Of a stretch of DNA of 57,887 bases, positions 32,604-40,544 are shown one piece after another. The DNA comes from Clostridia bacterium (GTDB lineage: Bacteria > Bacillota > Clostridia > Christensenellales > Borkfalkiaceae). The translations under genes were made by a program, and so were the position numbers. The notes under the pieces were generated by a model that worked only from the letters and a program-made list of their open reading frames with translations, was not told the origin of the DNA and did no database searches. The stretch's first letter is position 1. Every line of letters starts with the position of its first letter. The stretch is from the NCBI GenBank assembly GCA_017616695.1, contig JAFZXN010000056.1:1-57887 (forward strand), given 5' to 3'.

Positions 32604-33377
32604 TTCCGCAAGCTTGCCGTCCTGTCGCATTTCGTCGAGTATCTCCTGCACCTTGTCGCGAAGGGCTTGGTCTTTCTTTCTGAATCCGACGGCGTATTCT
32701 TCTTCGCCGAGATTGCCGGGGAGTATCAGTAAGTCTTCGGAGAAAGAAACGATATAGTAGTAAGCGACGACGGAATCGAGGAACACCGCGTCGAGGTCTT
32801 CTTGCGAAAGAGCGGTAAGCAAAGAAACGTTATCGGCAAGTGAGGTGACGGTGACGTCTTCGTAGATCTTGGATTTTTGCAACAGTTCCTGCGCGGTCGA
32901 ACCCGACTGCACGCCGACGGCCTTGCCTTTAAGCCCGCTTATGGACTTGATATCGCTGTCTTTACGGACGACGAATATCATTTCGTTTTTCATATACGAG
33001 CCGGACAGATTCATACTTTCCGCCCGCGCGGCGCTTACCGACATACCGTTCCAGATGCAATCTATCTCACCGGCGTTCAGAAGGTCCTCTTTTTCTTCCC
33101 AGTTGATAGGTTTTTTGACGAGCTTAACGCCGAGCCTAAAAGAAGCTTCTTCCGCAACGTCGATATCGAAACCGACGATATTGTTTTCGTCGTCGATAAA
33201 GCCCATCGGCGGGAAGCTTGCGTCAAGCCCGAGAACGAGTTGGCCCGCGTCTAAAACTGCCTGCAAAGACAGATCTTTTTCTTCCGCGGGCGCGTTTTTG
33301 TCGCAGCCCACGCTTGAAAAGAGCATGGAAAAAACTGCGAAGATCATCAAAATTTGTTTAAATGCGTTTCTTTTCAT
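32559..33377 (-). CDS. Amino-acid-type solute-binding lipoprotein (SBP family 3)
   Basis: A 272-residue periplasmic-binding-protein fold anchored as a lipoprotein (lipobox SSVGC, Cys25). Family 3 features are visible: LVLGLDASFPPMGFID near 48, IVGFDIDVAEEA near 67, an IDCIWNGMSVSAARAE segment near 104, GLKGKAVGVQSGSTAQ near 147 and DAVFLDSVVAYYY near 195. These usually feed polar amino acids to an ABC transporter, but no permease or ATPase gene is nearby. It lies 72 bp downstream of a dCache-GGDEF gene on the same strand, so it may instead serve signalling. An AAAAGGAT site precedes the ATG. Its 3' end is duplicated at 30916-30955. Confidence 0.88.
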   Translation of the reverse strand: MKRNAFKQILMIFAVFSMLFSSVGCDKNAPAEEKDLSLQAVLDAGQLVLGLDASFPPMGFIDDENNIVGFDIDVAEEASFRLGVKLVKKPINWEEKEDLLNAGEIDCIWNGMSVSAARAESMNLSGSYMKNEMIFVVRKDSDIKSISGLKGKAVGVQSGSTAQELLQKSKIYEDVTVTSLADNVSLLTALSQEDLDAVFLDSVVAYYYIVSFSEDLLILPGNLGEEEYAVGFRKKDQALRDKVQEILDEMRQDGKLAEISVKWFGSDITTLK

Positions 33378-33449
33378 ACGAATATCCTTTTAACCGATAG
33401 GTTGGCCGCTAAAATAAAGTGTGAGTATGCTACGGCGCCGTACGCATTA

Positions 33450-34913
33450 TTATTGTCTGTCTTTTTCGATACTCTTATAGTAGCTGTTTTTGCGGTCGTA
33501 CATCTTGTGGTCGGCCTCCATGGCTACGGACTCCATATCCGAATGTCCTTTAGTCGTTTCCACGCCGTAGGATACGGAGAAACTGTTTATACGAACGCCT
33601 TTCCAATGCTTGGTCGACTGATCGAGTAAATTGAGACTGCCATCGATATCTTCTTCGGTGCCGGACGTGATAACGCAGAATTCGTCGCCGCCGATACGGT
33701 AAACGTCGTCGGTGTCGGTAAAGGCGTTGCGGATACAAGTCGCCGCGGCGATTATGAGTTCGTCGCCGGCTTCGTGGCCGAAGTTGTCGTTTATCTTTTT
33801 CAGCCCGTTCACGTCGAGTATGATGACGAACAAGTCTTCCGGAAGCTCGCCAGATAGGCGTTCGAGTTCTTCGGTATAGGCGCGGCGATTTTTCAAGCCG
33901 GTCATCTGGTCGCGGTAGGCGTATTCCGTCTGTTGATTGGCTATTTCTTCCATCTTCTGCGCAAACGCGTCCTTTTTATTGGAATTTGCCATAAGTAGCG
34001 ACAGAATGATTATTATGCTCATTGCCGCGATTATCGTAAGTATCAGCGGCACTCTCAATTTGGAGAATACGGTGGTCGCGTTGATAACGGACAAACATAC
34101 CCAATCGTTTTCGATGGTTATCGCGTAGACGATATATTCGTTGCTGTTGTATTCCAAAGAGAAATAGCTTTCTTTTTTGGTCTGTTTACGCAACATATTT
34201 ACTATACTGTTGCCGAAAGAATTATCGTTTTTAAAATAGTCGTTACCGATCTCGTCGCGGTCGGAATGGGCGATGACCTGATAATTGCTGTTGAGGATTA
34301 TTTCCGCGTCGGAAGCGCCGGCGCTCGCAACGTCTTCAACGGTCTGCTGAAGCTGATCCATCTCGATGTCGATAGCGACTACGCTCTTGGTATCGCCGAG
34401 CCTTCTCGAAAGAGTTATCGTAACGTTGCCCGTCATCGCGTCGATATACGGTCCGACGATAGCGACTTTGCCCGACCGCGCTTTGGCCTCGATAAACCAC
34501 GGGCGTTCGGTAGGAACGAAATCTTCGTCGGGCTCCCAGCCCGAACCGTCGAGATACTCGTCTCTTATAACGCCGTACACGCCGTTGATCTGCCCCGTTA
34601 CCGTACTTTCCGTCGCAAACGACTGGGCTACGAGATAATTAAGTATCTCTTCTTGCGAGCAGTTGTCGTGTATCATGCTGTCGAGAGTATAACTCGTAAG
34701 CTTTAACGCGTTGACGCCGAGAGATAAGTATTTGTCTATCCTGTAGGCGGTGCTTACGGCGTTCAATTCGCCGTTTTTGGTTATGTTATCTCTCGTTTCG
34801 GAGTCAAGCACCGAATAATATGCCACTACGACGCCCAAAAAGAACAGAATAATGAAAATGGTTATGACGAGGTTCTGTACGACAGACAACCCCGTTTTTT
34901 TTGATCTTTTCAT
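33450..34913 (-). CDS. dCache-domain diguanylate cyclase
   Basis: A 487-residue membrane receptor. An N-terminal membrane helix (VITIFIILFFLGVVVAYY), a large extracytoplasmic region of about 235 residues with the dCache pattern (ERPWFIEAKARSGKVAIVGPYID, GNVTITLSRRL) and a second helix (LILTIIAAMSIIIILSLL) precede a short linker and the GGDEF domain. The domain has an intact RIGGDEF near residue 410 and ILDVNGLKKINDNFGHEAGD before it, so it should make cyclic di-GMP in response to an extracellular ligand. It is the promoter-proximal partner of the solute-binding lipoprotein and could be its readout. Confidence 0.92.
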   Translation of the reverse strand: MKRSKKTGLSVVQNLVITIFIILFFLGVVVAYYSVLDSETRDNITKNGELNAVSTAYRIDKYLSLGVNALKLTSYTLDSMIHDNCSQEEILNYLVAQSFATESTVTGQINGVYGVIRDEYLDGSGWEPDEDFVPTERPWFIEAKARSGKVAIVGPYIDAMTGNVTITLSRRLGDTKSVVAIDIEMDQLQQTVEDVASAGASDAEIILNSNYQVIAHSDRDEIGNDYFKNDNSFGNSIVNMLRKQTKKESYFSLEYNSNEYIVYAITIENDWVCLSVINATTVFSKLRVPLILTIIAAMSIIIILSLLMANSNKKDAFAQKMEEIANQQTEYAYRDQMTGLKNRRAYTEELERLSGELPEDLFVIILDVNGLKKINDNFGHEAGDELIIAAATCIRNAFTDTDDVYRIGGDEFCVITSGTEEDIDGSLNLLDQSTKHWKGVRINSFSVSYGVETTKGHSDMESVAMEADHKMYDRKNSYYKSIEKDRQ

Positions 34914-35180
34914 TATTCATCAACGTTTCCTCTGGTTGTTTTTATATTTTTTTCGCGACGGTGACAATAAATCCGGGTGACAATAAATCTATTGTATTAT
35001 ACCATCGAAAAGGGTTTTTGTCAAATATAAATACTTCGTTCATTTGTTTTTATATAAAACACGATATTGTTTGAAACGCGCAACACGCGTTCGATATCAA
35101 AACTTTGCGCCGCCGATCTTAAATATCCCATTAAGCAAAATCGCCATTCCTTATCGACGCACCTTAAAAATATAAAAACC

Positions 35181-35201
35181 CGTCTATAAGTCGATTATCG
35201 C
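35181..35201 (+). repeat. Dispersed intergenic repeat, copy 7
   Basis: CGTCTATAAGTCGATTATCGC lacks only the first base of the GCC motif of the core. The rest of 34914-35226 is A+T-rich and shows no gene. Confidence 0.7.
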
Positions 35202-35226
35202 ACAATTATTATTATTTTTCCGCATA

Positions 35227-35286
35227 CAAAAACCCGACTTGACGGGCAACTTATAAAGGTTGCGGCGTTTGGTCGGGCGTTTTTTT
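35227..35286. terminator. Terminator downstream of the acetyltransferase gene
   Basis: CCCGAC pairs with GTCGGG around an inner GCAAC/GTTGC stem, with A residues on the left and seven T residues on the right. It can act on the minus-strand acetyltransferase transcript and in the other direction. Confidence 0.6.
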
Positions 35287-35294
35287 ATCGATAA

Positions 35295-35867
35295 TTATTT
35301 TCCTCGGATTTCCGAAAGCCAGACTTCTTTGGTAAGAACGTTTTCCTGCGAGTCCTCAACGGTACCGAATTTGGTTTCGTGTTTACTTAAAGCGTATTTT
35401 TTAAAACCGCACTTTTCCTGCACTCTTTGCGAGCGTTTGTTCCAAACGTAGTGCGAGCATAAGATCACGTCGAGCCCGACGTCATTAAAAAGATATCCGA
35501 CTACGGCTTTTACGGCCTCGGGCATAAGTCCCTGTCCCCAATAGTCCTTTGACAAAACGAAACCTATCTGGCGGCATTTTTTGTCGGCAAATTCGGGGAA
35601 TCGTTCCTCGTTGTAAAGCTCCACGCCGAGAGAACCTATACATTTTCCGTTAAGATCGAGGGCAAAAGTCCTTTTTTCGGCGATAAACTTATTGAGCCTG
35701 TATGCCGACTCTTCAACGTTTTCGTGCGGTTTCCAGCCCGCCATCTGACCTACGCCGTCGACGCTCGCATAGGCGTAGAAATCGTTTAGGTCTGTCTGCC
35801 GCCACGGGCGGAGAGTCAGTCGCTCGGTTTTTAGGATCACGTTACTTATATCTATTTCCGCATTCAT
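35295..35867 (-). CDS. RimJ/RimL-type GNAT acetyltransferase
   Basis: A 190-residue acetyltransferase of the type that modifies protein N-termini or small amines. Features are ILKTERLTLRPWRQTDLNDFYAY at the N-terminus, IGFVLSKDYWGQGLMPEAVKAV near 110 (acetyl-CoA loop) and HYVWNKRSQRVQEKCGF near 146. CAGGAG precedes the ATG. It starts 24 bp after the threonine-aldolase-like gene and is probably cotranscribed with it. The substrate is unknown. Confidence 0.88.
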   Translation of the reverse strand: MNAEIDISNVILKTERLTLRPWRQTDLNDFYAYASVDGVGQMAGWKPHENVEESAYRLNKFIAEKRTFALDLNGKCIGSLGVELYNEERFPEFADKKCRQIGFVLSKDYWGQGLMPEAVKAVVGYLFNDVGLDVILCSHYVWNKRSQRVQEKCGFKKYALSKHETKFGTVEDSQENVLTKEVWLSEIRGK

Positions 35868-35891
35868 ATAAAATACTCCTGATTTTATTTA

Positions 35892-36935
35892 TTAAGGCCG
35901 ACCGAGATATCCGCGAACGGCCGATAAAAAGGCGAGAACTTCCTCTTCTTTCGTTCCCCAGCCGGTCACGAGGCGAATTGCCGTCATGCCGTCAGGTTCC
36001 TTTGCCCATTCGTAAAAGAAGAAGTCTTTTTCAAGCTCTTTGACGACTTTTGCGGGAAGTATCGGGAAAACCTGATTGGTGGGCGAACTGCCGAAAAATC
36101 GGACGCCGAGTTCTTTTAAACCGTTTCTTAAAATATCCGCCATTTCGTTGGCGTGTCTTGCCGCTTGAAAATATACGCAGTCTTCACCGCCCTCGAAAAG
36201 CGCCTCGAACTGCACGCCGATGAGCCTTCCTTTTGCAAGCAGCCCGCATTGGCGCTTTATCATCCAGCGAAAGTGGTCGTTTAGTTTATCGTTTCTTATA
36301 ATAAGCGTTTCGCCGAGCAGCGCCCCGTTTTTGGTGCCGCCTATGTAGAACGCGTCGCAAAGCGCCGCCAGCTCTTTTAAGGACAGATCGTTTCCCTTTG
36401 CGGTAAGCGCCGAACCCAGCCTTGCCCCGTCGACGTACAAAAGCATATCGCGTCGATCGCACTTTTCGCGTAGCGCCGTCATCTCGGCTTTGGAGTATAT
36501 CGTGCCCGTCTCCGTCGGCTGCGAAACGTACGCAAGGCGCGGCAGCGGGGTGTGCTCGTCCTGATATTCGTCGAAAGCTTTGTCTATCATATCGGGCGTA
36601 AGTTTTCCGTCCTCGCCTTCGAGCGCGATAACGCGGTGCCCCGTGGCCTCGACCGCGCCCGTTTCGTGAAAGTAGACGTGGCCGCTTCTTGCGCTTACCA
36701 CCGATTCGTACGGTCTTAAAGCCGCGGCGATGAACGTAACGTTGCACGGCGTTCCGCCGACCATCATGTGGACGTGGCAGTTTTCGTCGCCGATAAGCTC
36801 TTTTATCATTTGTGCGGCGTGCTCGCAATGCGCGTCCATGCCGTAGCCGTCGGTGTGCTCGGGATTTGTTTTTACGAGAGCTTCCAGCACCCTCGGGTGC
36901 GCCCCCTGACTGTAATCGGAACGAAAACTTATCAT
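35892..36935 (-). CDS. Threonine aldolase-like PLP lyase
   Basis: A 347-residue PLP enzyme of the beta-eliminating lyase/low-specificity L-threonine aldolase group (cleaves threonine or allo-threonine to glycine and acetaldehyde). The PLP Lys is in YIGGTKNGALLGE near 200. Other matches are RSDYSQGAHPRVLEAL at the N-terminus, MVGGTPCNVTF near 57, HVYFHETGAVEATGH near 85, YVSQPTETGTIY near 135 and LYVDGARLGSAL near 168. CGAGG precedes the ATG. Related lyases act on other beta-hydroxy amino acids, so the exact substrate is open. It heads a two-gene unit with the acetyltransferase. Confidence 0.85.
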   Translation of the reverse strand: MISFRSDYSQGAHPRVLEALVKTNPEHTDGYGMDAHCEHAAQMIKELIGDENCHVHMMVGGTPCNVTFIAAALRPYESVVSARSGHVYFHETGAVEATGHRVIALEGEDGKLTPDMIDKAFDEYQDEHTPLPRLAYVSQPTETGTIYSKAEMTALREKCDRRDMLLYVDGARLGSALTAKGNDLSLKELAALCDAFYIGGTKNGALLGETLIIRNDKLNDHFRWMIKRQCGLLAKGRLIGVQFEALFEGGEDCVYFQAARHANEMADILRNGLKELGVRFFGSSPTNQVFPILPAKVVKELEKDFFFYEWAKEPDGMTAIRLVTGWGTKEEEVLAFLSAVRGYLGRP

Positions 36936-37042
36936 ATTTTCCTCGAATAGAAAGATAATTTTATACGATTATATCACCTTTTTCCCGAAAAAGCAAGAAA
37001 AAATCGGATAATAATAAAATATCGTCGACAAATAAAAAGTTC

Positions 37043-37063
37043 GCCTATAAGTCGATTATCGCG
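37043..37063 (+). repeat. Dispersed intergenic repeat, copy 8
   Basis: An exact copy of GCCTATAAGTCGATTATCGC in the divergent region between the aldolase gene and the secreted-protein block. Confidence 0.8.
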
Positions 37064-37190
37064 CGTTATCGACGCGTAATAAGGGGCTGACGGCACTTTT
37101 TTAAGCGCAGGAAAACAACTTTAAACGGCGCTTTCATATTTTAAAAATAATAAAATACAGTGGCAGATAAAAAAATTTTTTTAAAAGATA

Positions 37191-37219
37191 TTGACAAGTC
37201 GCTTCGTTTGTGGTAATAT
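37191..37219 (+). promoter_or_regulatory. Promoter of the secreted-protein block
   Basis: TTGACA and TAATAT are separated by 17 bp, with an A+T-rich stretch upstream. It leaves a leader of about 165 nt before the lipoprotein gene. Confidence 0.65.
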
Positions 37220-37232
37220 AATTGCGAATAGG

Positions 37233-37352
37233 GTGTTCGCAAAAAAACGGGAAGGCTTGAACGAATTTAAAACGGCTATAAAAAATATCCCTGCCGATAG
37301 CGACGCCGTCGACGTCGAGGCTGAAAACGTCGGGCAAGATAATCAGGCTTAA
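37233..37352 (+). CDS. Possible short leader ORF
   Basis: An open frame of 39 codons from GTG 37233 (or 31 codons from TTG 37257) ends at a TAA at 37352, 40 bp before the lipoprotein gene. The product would be acidic at its C-terminus (VDVEAENVGQDNQA) and its codon choice looks like that of neighbouring genes. Neither start has a properly placed ribosome site: GGAAGG lies only 1 nt before the TTG, and the GTG is within about 10 nt of the expected transcript start. It may be a decayed gene end or a leader peptide. Confidence 0.3.
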   Translation: MFAKKREGLNEFKTAIKNIPADSDAVDVEAENVGQDNQA

Positions 37353-37392
37353 ACGAGCGATTTTGTTAAGAATATTTAAGGAGAAAAATTGT

Positions 37393-38382
37393 ATGAGCAA
37401 GAAACTGTTGGCTGTTTTTTTGGTCGTTTTGCTTATGACGAGCGTATTCGCGTTATCCGCTTGCAAAAAAAATGCGAAGACCTCCGAGCCCGATGACGGT
37501 ACGAGCATAACTACGAGCGCAGAAAATTCACAAACGGCCGAAACTTCCGCAAGCGACGAAGAGACTTCTTTTAGCGACGAACCGCAGTCGAGCGGCAACC
37601 AGGGAACGGGGGAAGATCCCGTTATAGTGACCGTGACGGGCATAGAGTTGTTTACCGCACCCGCAAAGACCGAATACGCTTACGGCGAAGAACTCGATAC
37701 GACCGGTGCAGCCATAACCGTGCTTTACAGCAACGATACCAATGAGCAGGAATCGGTCACAGCGGAAATGGTGACGGGCTACAACGCCGAGCAGGCGGGC
37801 GAACAGACGCTTACCGTAACTTACGGCGAGTTTACCGCGACGTTTAACGTGACCGTGGCCGCAAGGATACCCGAACTCGTTTCGACGGCGTTGACGGCCC
37901 CCGCAAAGACCGAATACGCCTACGGCGACGCGCTCGATTTAAGCGGCGCGAAGATAACCTACACTTACGACGACGAAACGACTACGGAAGTAGCCGTCGC
38001 CGCGGAAATGGTAACGGGCTACAACGCCGAGCAGGCGGGCGAACAGACGCTTACCGTGACTTACGGCGAGTTCAGCGCGACCTTCACCGTGACCGTGGCC
38101 GCAAGGATACCCGAACTCGTTTCGACGGCGTTGACGGCCCCCGCAAAGACCGAATACGCCTACGGCGACGCGCTCGATTTAAGCGGCGCGAAGATAACCT
38201 ACACTTACGACGACGAAACGACTACCGAAGTAGCCGTCACCGCGGAAATGGTGACGGGTTACAGTTCGATAACGCTCGGCGAACAGACCGTTACGGTAAC
38301 GTACGGCGAGTTCGGCGCGACGTTCACCGTTACGGTTTTCGTTCCTTCGGGCACGGATCCGTACGCCTACGATTGCTATTGA
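37393..38382 (+). CDS. Lipoprotein with three bacterial Ig-like (Big_3-type) domains
   Basis: A 329-residue surface lipoprotein (lipobox LSAC, Cys24). A Ser/Thr/Glu-rich linker (30-85) is followed by three tandem Ig-like domains of about 80 residues, each opening with FTAPAKTEYAYG or LTAPAKTEYAYG and closing with QTLTVTYGEF or QTVTVTYGEF. There is no catalytic domain, so it probably binds or spaces. I start at the ATG at 37393, with AAGGAG upstream; a TTG at 37363 is in frame but unsupported. The second and third domains are nearly identical in DNA, so one arose by recent duplication. Confidence 0.85.
   Translation: MSKKLLAVFLVVLLMTSVFALSACKKNAKTSEPDDGTSITTSAENSQTAETSASDEETSFSDEPQSSGNQGTGEDPVIVTVTGIELFTAPAKTEYAYGEELDTTGAAITVLYSNDTNEQESVTAEMVTGYNAEQAGEQTLTVTYGEFTATFNVTVAARIPELVSTALTAPAKTEYAYGDALDLSGAKITYTYDDETTTEVAVAAEMVTGYNAEQAGEQTLTVTYGEFSATFTVTVAARIPELVSTALTAPAKTEYAYGDALDLSGAKITYTYDDETTTEVAVTAEMVTGYSSITLGEQTVTVTYGEFGATFTVTVFVPSGTDPYAYDCY
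37849..38225 (+). repeat. Tandem 240-bp duplication inside the Ig-like lipoprotein gene
   Basis: 37849-37985 is repeated without a mismatch at 38089-38225, exactly 240 bp (80 codons) away. Similarity to the first domain is lower. This marks a recent in-frame domain duplication. Confidence 0.85.
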
Positions 38383-38421
38383 TAAGCCGTCGGACGCTGA
38401 TTTAATAAAGGAGAAACGTTT

Positions 38422-40131
38422 ATGAAGACTATTAAAAACAGATCGGTTTTGATATTTGCCATGGCTTTCGTCGTCGCCTTCTCGCTGTTTGCGGCGGCGG
38501 CCGTTATTGCGGGCTCGGGCAAGGCGTACGCGGAAAGTCCTTTCGAGGGCGACGAAGTGGCGTTCAGCACCACGAAGATCCAATTTGACGTAACGCCCGA
38601 TACTTACGATTTCTTTACTTTCGAGTATAAATTCGATACGGACGATCAGGCCAACAACCTGCTGAGCGTTTATCTTATGGACGGAAACAGCTCGAAGTAT
38701 TTCGGGTATTACTATTTCAAACAGGACGGCACGTTCTATCAGGGCAGTTCGCATAACGCGGGCGTTGCCACCACCGCCGTCGACGGGTGGATAAAGGTCG
38801 TGTTTACCGTTGCCGAGCTTGAAGACAGAAAGGGCGACGCGACCGGTGCGAACAAACCTGCGGATCTAAAAAGGTTTTACGCCAAAGCCTCTTCGGGAAC
38901 GGGCCTTGTAAGAAACGCAAGTTTCTACTTCGCTCCTTCCGATACGATAGAAATGGTCGAAGGCGCGTCGGTAAGATCTACCGCGCCTTACGGTATCCGT
39001 TTCAGGGCTGATCTCGGAGCGGGTATCGCCACCGACGCCGACGCGACTTTCGGCATGACGATAATACCTTACGACTATCTTACGACTTATTCCGCGCTTA
39101 TCGAAGCGGCAAACGGCGACTATATCGCGGCGCTCGACAATGCGGGAACGGCTTATCGTAAATTTAATTGCACGCCCGTTAAAGACGGCGACGATTATTA
39201 CGTTCAGGCTTCGCTTACCGATATCAAGGCGGAAAACCTCGAAAGAGAGTTCATCGGTATCGCCTGGTACGAAAAGGCGGGCGAAAAGACTTACGCTTTC
39301 AACCCCGATTGCGCCCGTTCCATAAAAGACGTTTCCTTAAAGGCTCTCATTGCCGAAGACGGCGACGCTCCTTACGGTGAGGAACAAAGGAACTTCCTTT
39401 TAAGCACGATGGCCCATTACGACGGCAGTTTCGACTGTAACGTTCCCATCGAAGGCAACACTATCGAGTTCTACGTAAAAAGAACGACCGCGGGGAGCGT
39501 GAGATTTGCGCTCATCGAAGACGATTGGCAAGCCTATCTCGGTTACTTCGAGATAAGCGAAACCAACGTTTCCAACGATCGCGGCGTTCTCGTCGAAACG
39601 GTCAACGAAGATTGGATAAAGGTCAGGATCAACCCCTCTATGACCGAGCATACAGTCGGCGATCCCGATATGACGGCAGTTAAGACCGTGTACTTTAAAG
39701 GCGGCAGCGCGACTTTCGAGATAATCGACGTTAAAACGCGCTCGTCTTCCGATTGGCCGAGAGGTCAGGCGATAACCGCGGGTAGCAGTCTGGAGATACA
39801 CGCCGGCACGGAAAAAGCGTATACGAAAGTTTCTTTCGATTATATCGCCACGACGACCGGTGAGTTCGCCGTTACTATCATGAGTCAGGATTGGAGCGGC
39901 CGTTACGGGCCGAAATCCGGTTATTATATGCTTGATATGAACAGTGCGGGAACTGCTTTCAGCGGGGCGACCTGCACGCTGCTCGAAGACGGTTATATCC
40001 ACGTCGAAATAACCATCGCCGACGCGCCCGCTTATAACGATCAGGCGCCCGACGGCGTGGAAATGGTCTATATCAGAGGCAATTGGACTTCCGCAAACGG
40101 ATTTATCGACAACGTTCAGTTTATAGAATAA
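38422..40131 (+). CDS. Secreted modular protein with EGASVR module
   Basis: A 569-residue exported protein with a signal peptide ending in KAYA (about residue 40) and no lipobox. Three beta-rich segments resemble carbohydrate-binding jelly rolls (about 42-170, 343-440 and 456-569). Each has an F-(D/E)-Y start, a Tyr/Phe-rich FGYYYF/YLGYFEI strand, a DGWIKV or DGYIHV turn and an end such as NVQF. Between the first and second lies a 150-residue module with EGASVRSTAPYGIRFRA, IPYDYLTT and FIGIAWYEK, which recurs in the giant protein at 43981. There are no catalytic motifs. AAAGGAG precedes the ATG, 39 bp after the Ig-like lipoprotein gene. Probable role: glycan binding at the surface (inferred). 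Confidence 0.75.
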   Translation: MKTIKNRSVLIFAMAFVVAFSLFAAAAVIAGSGKAYAESPFEGDEVAFSTTKIQFDVTPDTYDFFTFEYKFDTDDQANNLLSVYLMDGNSSKYFGYYYFKQDGTFYQGSSHNAGVATTAVDGWIKVVFTVAELEDRKGDATGANKPADLKRFYAKASSGTGLVRNASFYFAPSDTIEMVEGASVRSTAPYGIRFRADLGAGIATDADATFGMTIIPYDYLTTYSALIEAANGDYIAALDNAGTAYRKFNCTPVKDGDDYYVQASLTDIKAENLEREFIGIAWYEKAGEKTYAFNPDCARSIKDVSLKALIAEDGDAPYGEEQRNFLLSTMAHYDGSFDCNVPIEGNTIEFYVKRTTAGSVRFALIEDDWQAYLGYFEISETNVSNDRGVLVETVNEDWIKVRINPSMTEHTVGDPDMTAVKTVYFKGGSATFEIIDVKTRSSSDWPRGQAITAGSSLEIHAGTEKAYTKVSFDYIATTTGEFAVTIMSQDWSGRYGPKSGYYMLDMNSAGTAFSGATCTLLEDGYIHVEITIADAPAYNDQAPDGVEMVYIRGNWTSANGFIDNVQFIE

Positions 40132-40544
40132 ATCGTTAAGCAAATCGATATCGTCTTTCGGTCGGTCGGGCGGGCGGTTTTGCCCGCCCGTACCGGATAA
40201 TTATTATAACGCCCGTAAAAACGCAAATGGAATATCTTTTTGTTCGCAGTTGTTTTTTAAGTTTATCGGCTTTCGTCGTTTTAAGCGAATTGCGCGGCGG
40301 CGCGACTTAAAAAGTGGCGATAACTGCCTTATAGGCGCACTTATCGGCTTTTATGCGGTTATAAAACGCGGACTTTTTGCGGGCGTGACGACCTTTTTTT
40401 CGATAACTAAACCGAAAGGTTTGTTATGAGTCTTGCTTTTCGTCACCGTCGTGGGTTTTATCCCGCGACGGCGCGCGAATAACTTTTTTATCCGACAATT
40501 TATAAGCCCGAATTTCGTTTCAAATAATTTGTGAGGAAAAAATT
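40132..40544. other. Intergenic stretch with hairpins and a diverged dispersed repeat
   Basis: A strong hairpin (CGGGCGGGC/GCCCGCCCG, 40167-40190) without a T-run follows the stop. A diverged repeat copy is at 40318-40336 (minus strand). Another hairpin, CGTCGTGGG/CCCGCGACG, lies near 40448-40471. I see no gene. Confidence 0.5.
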
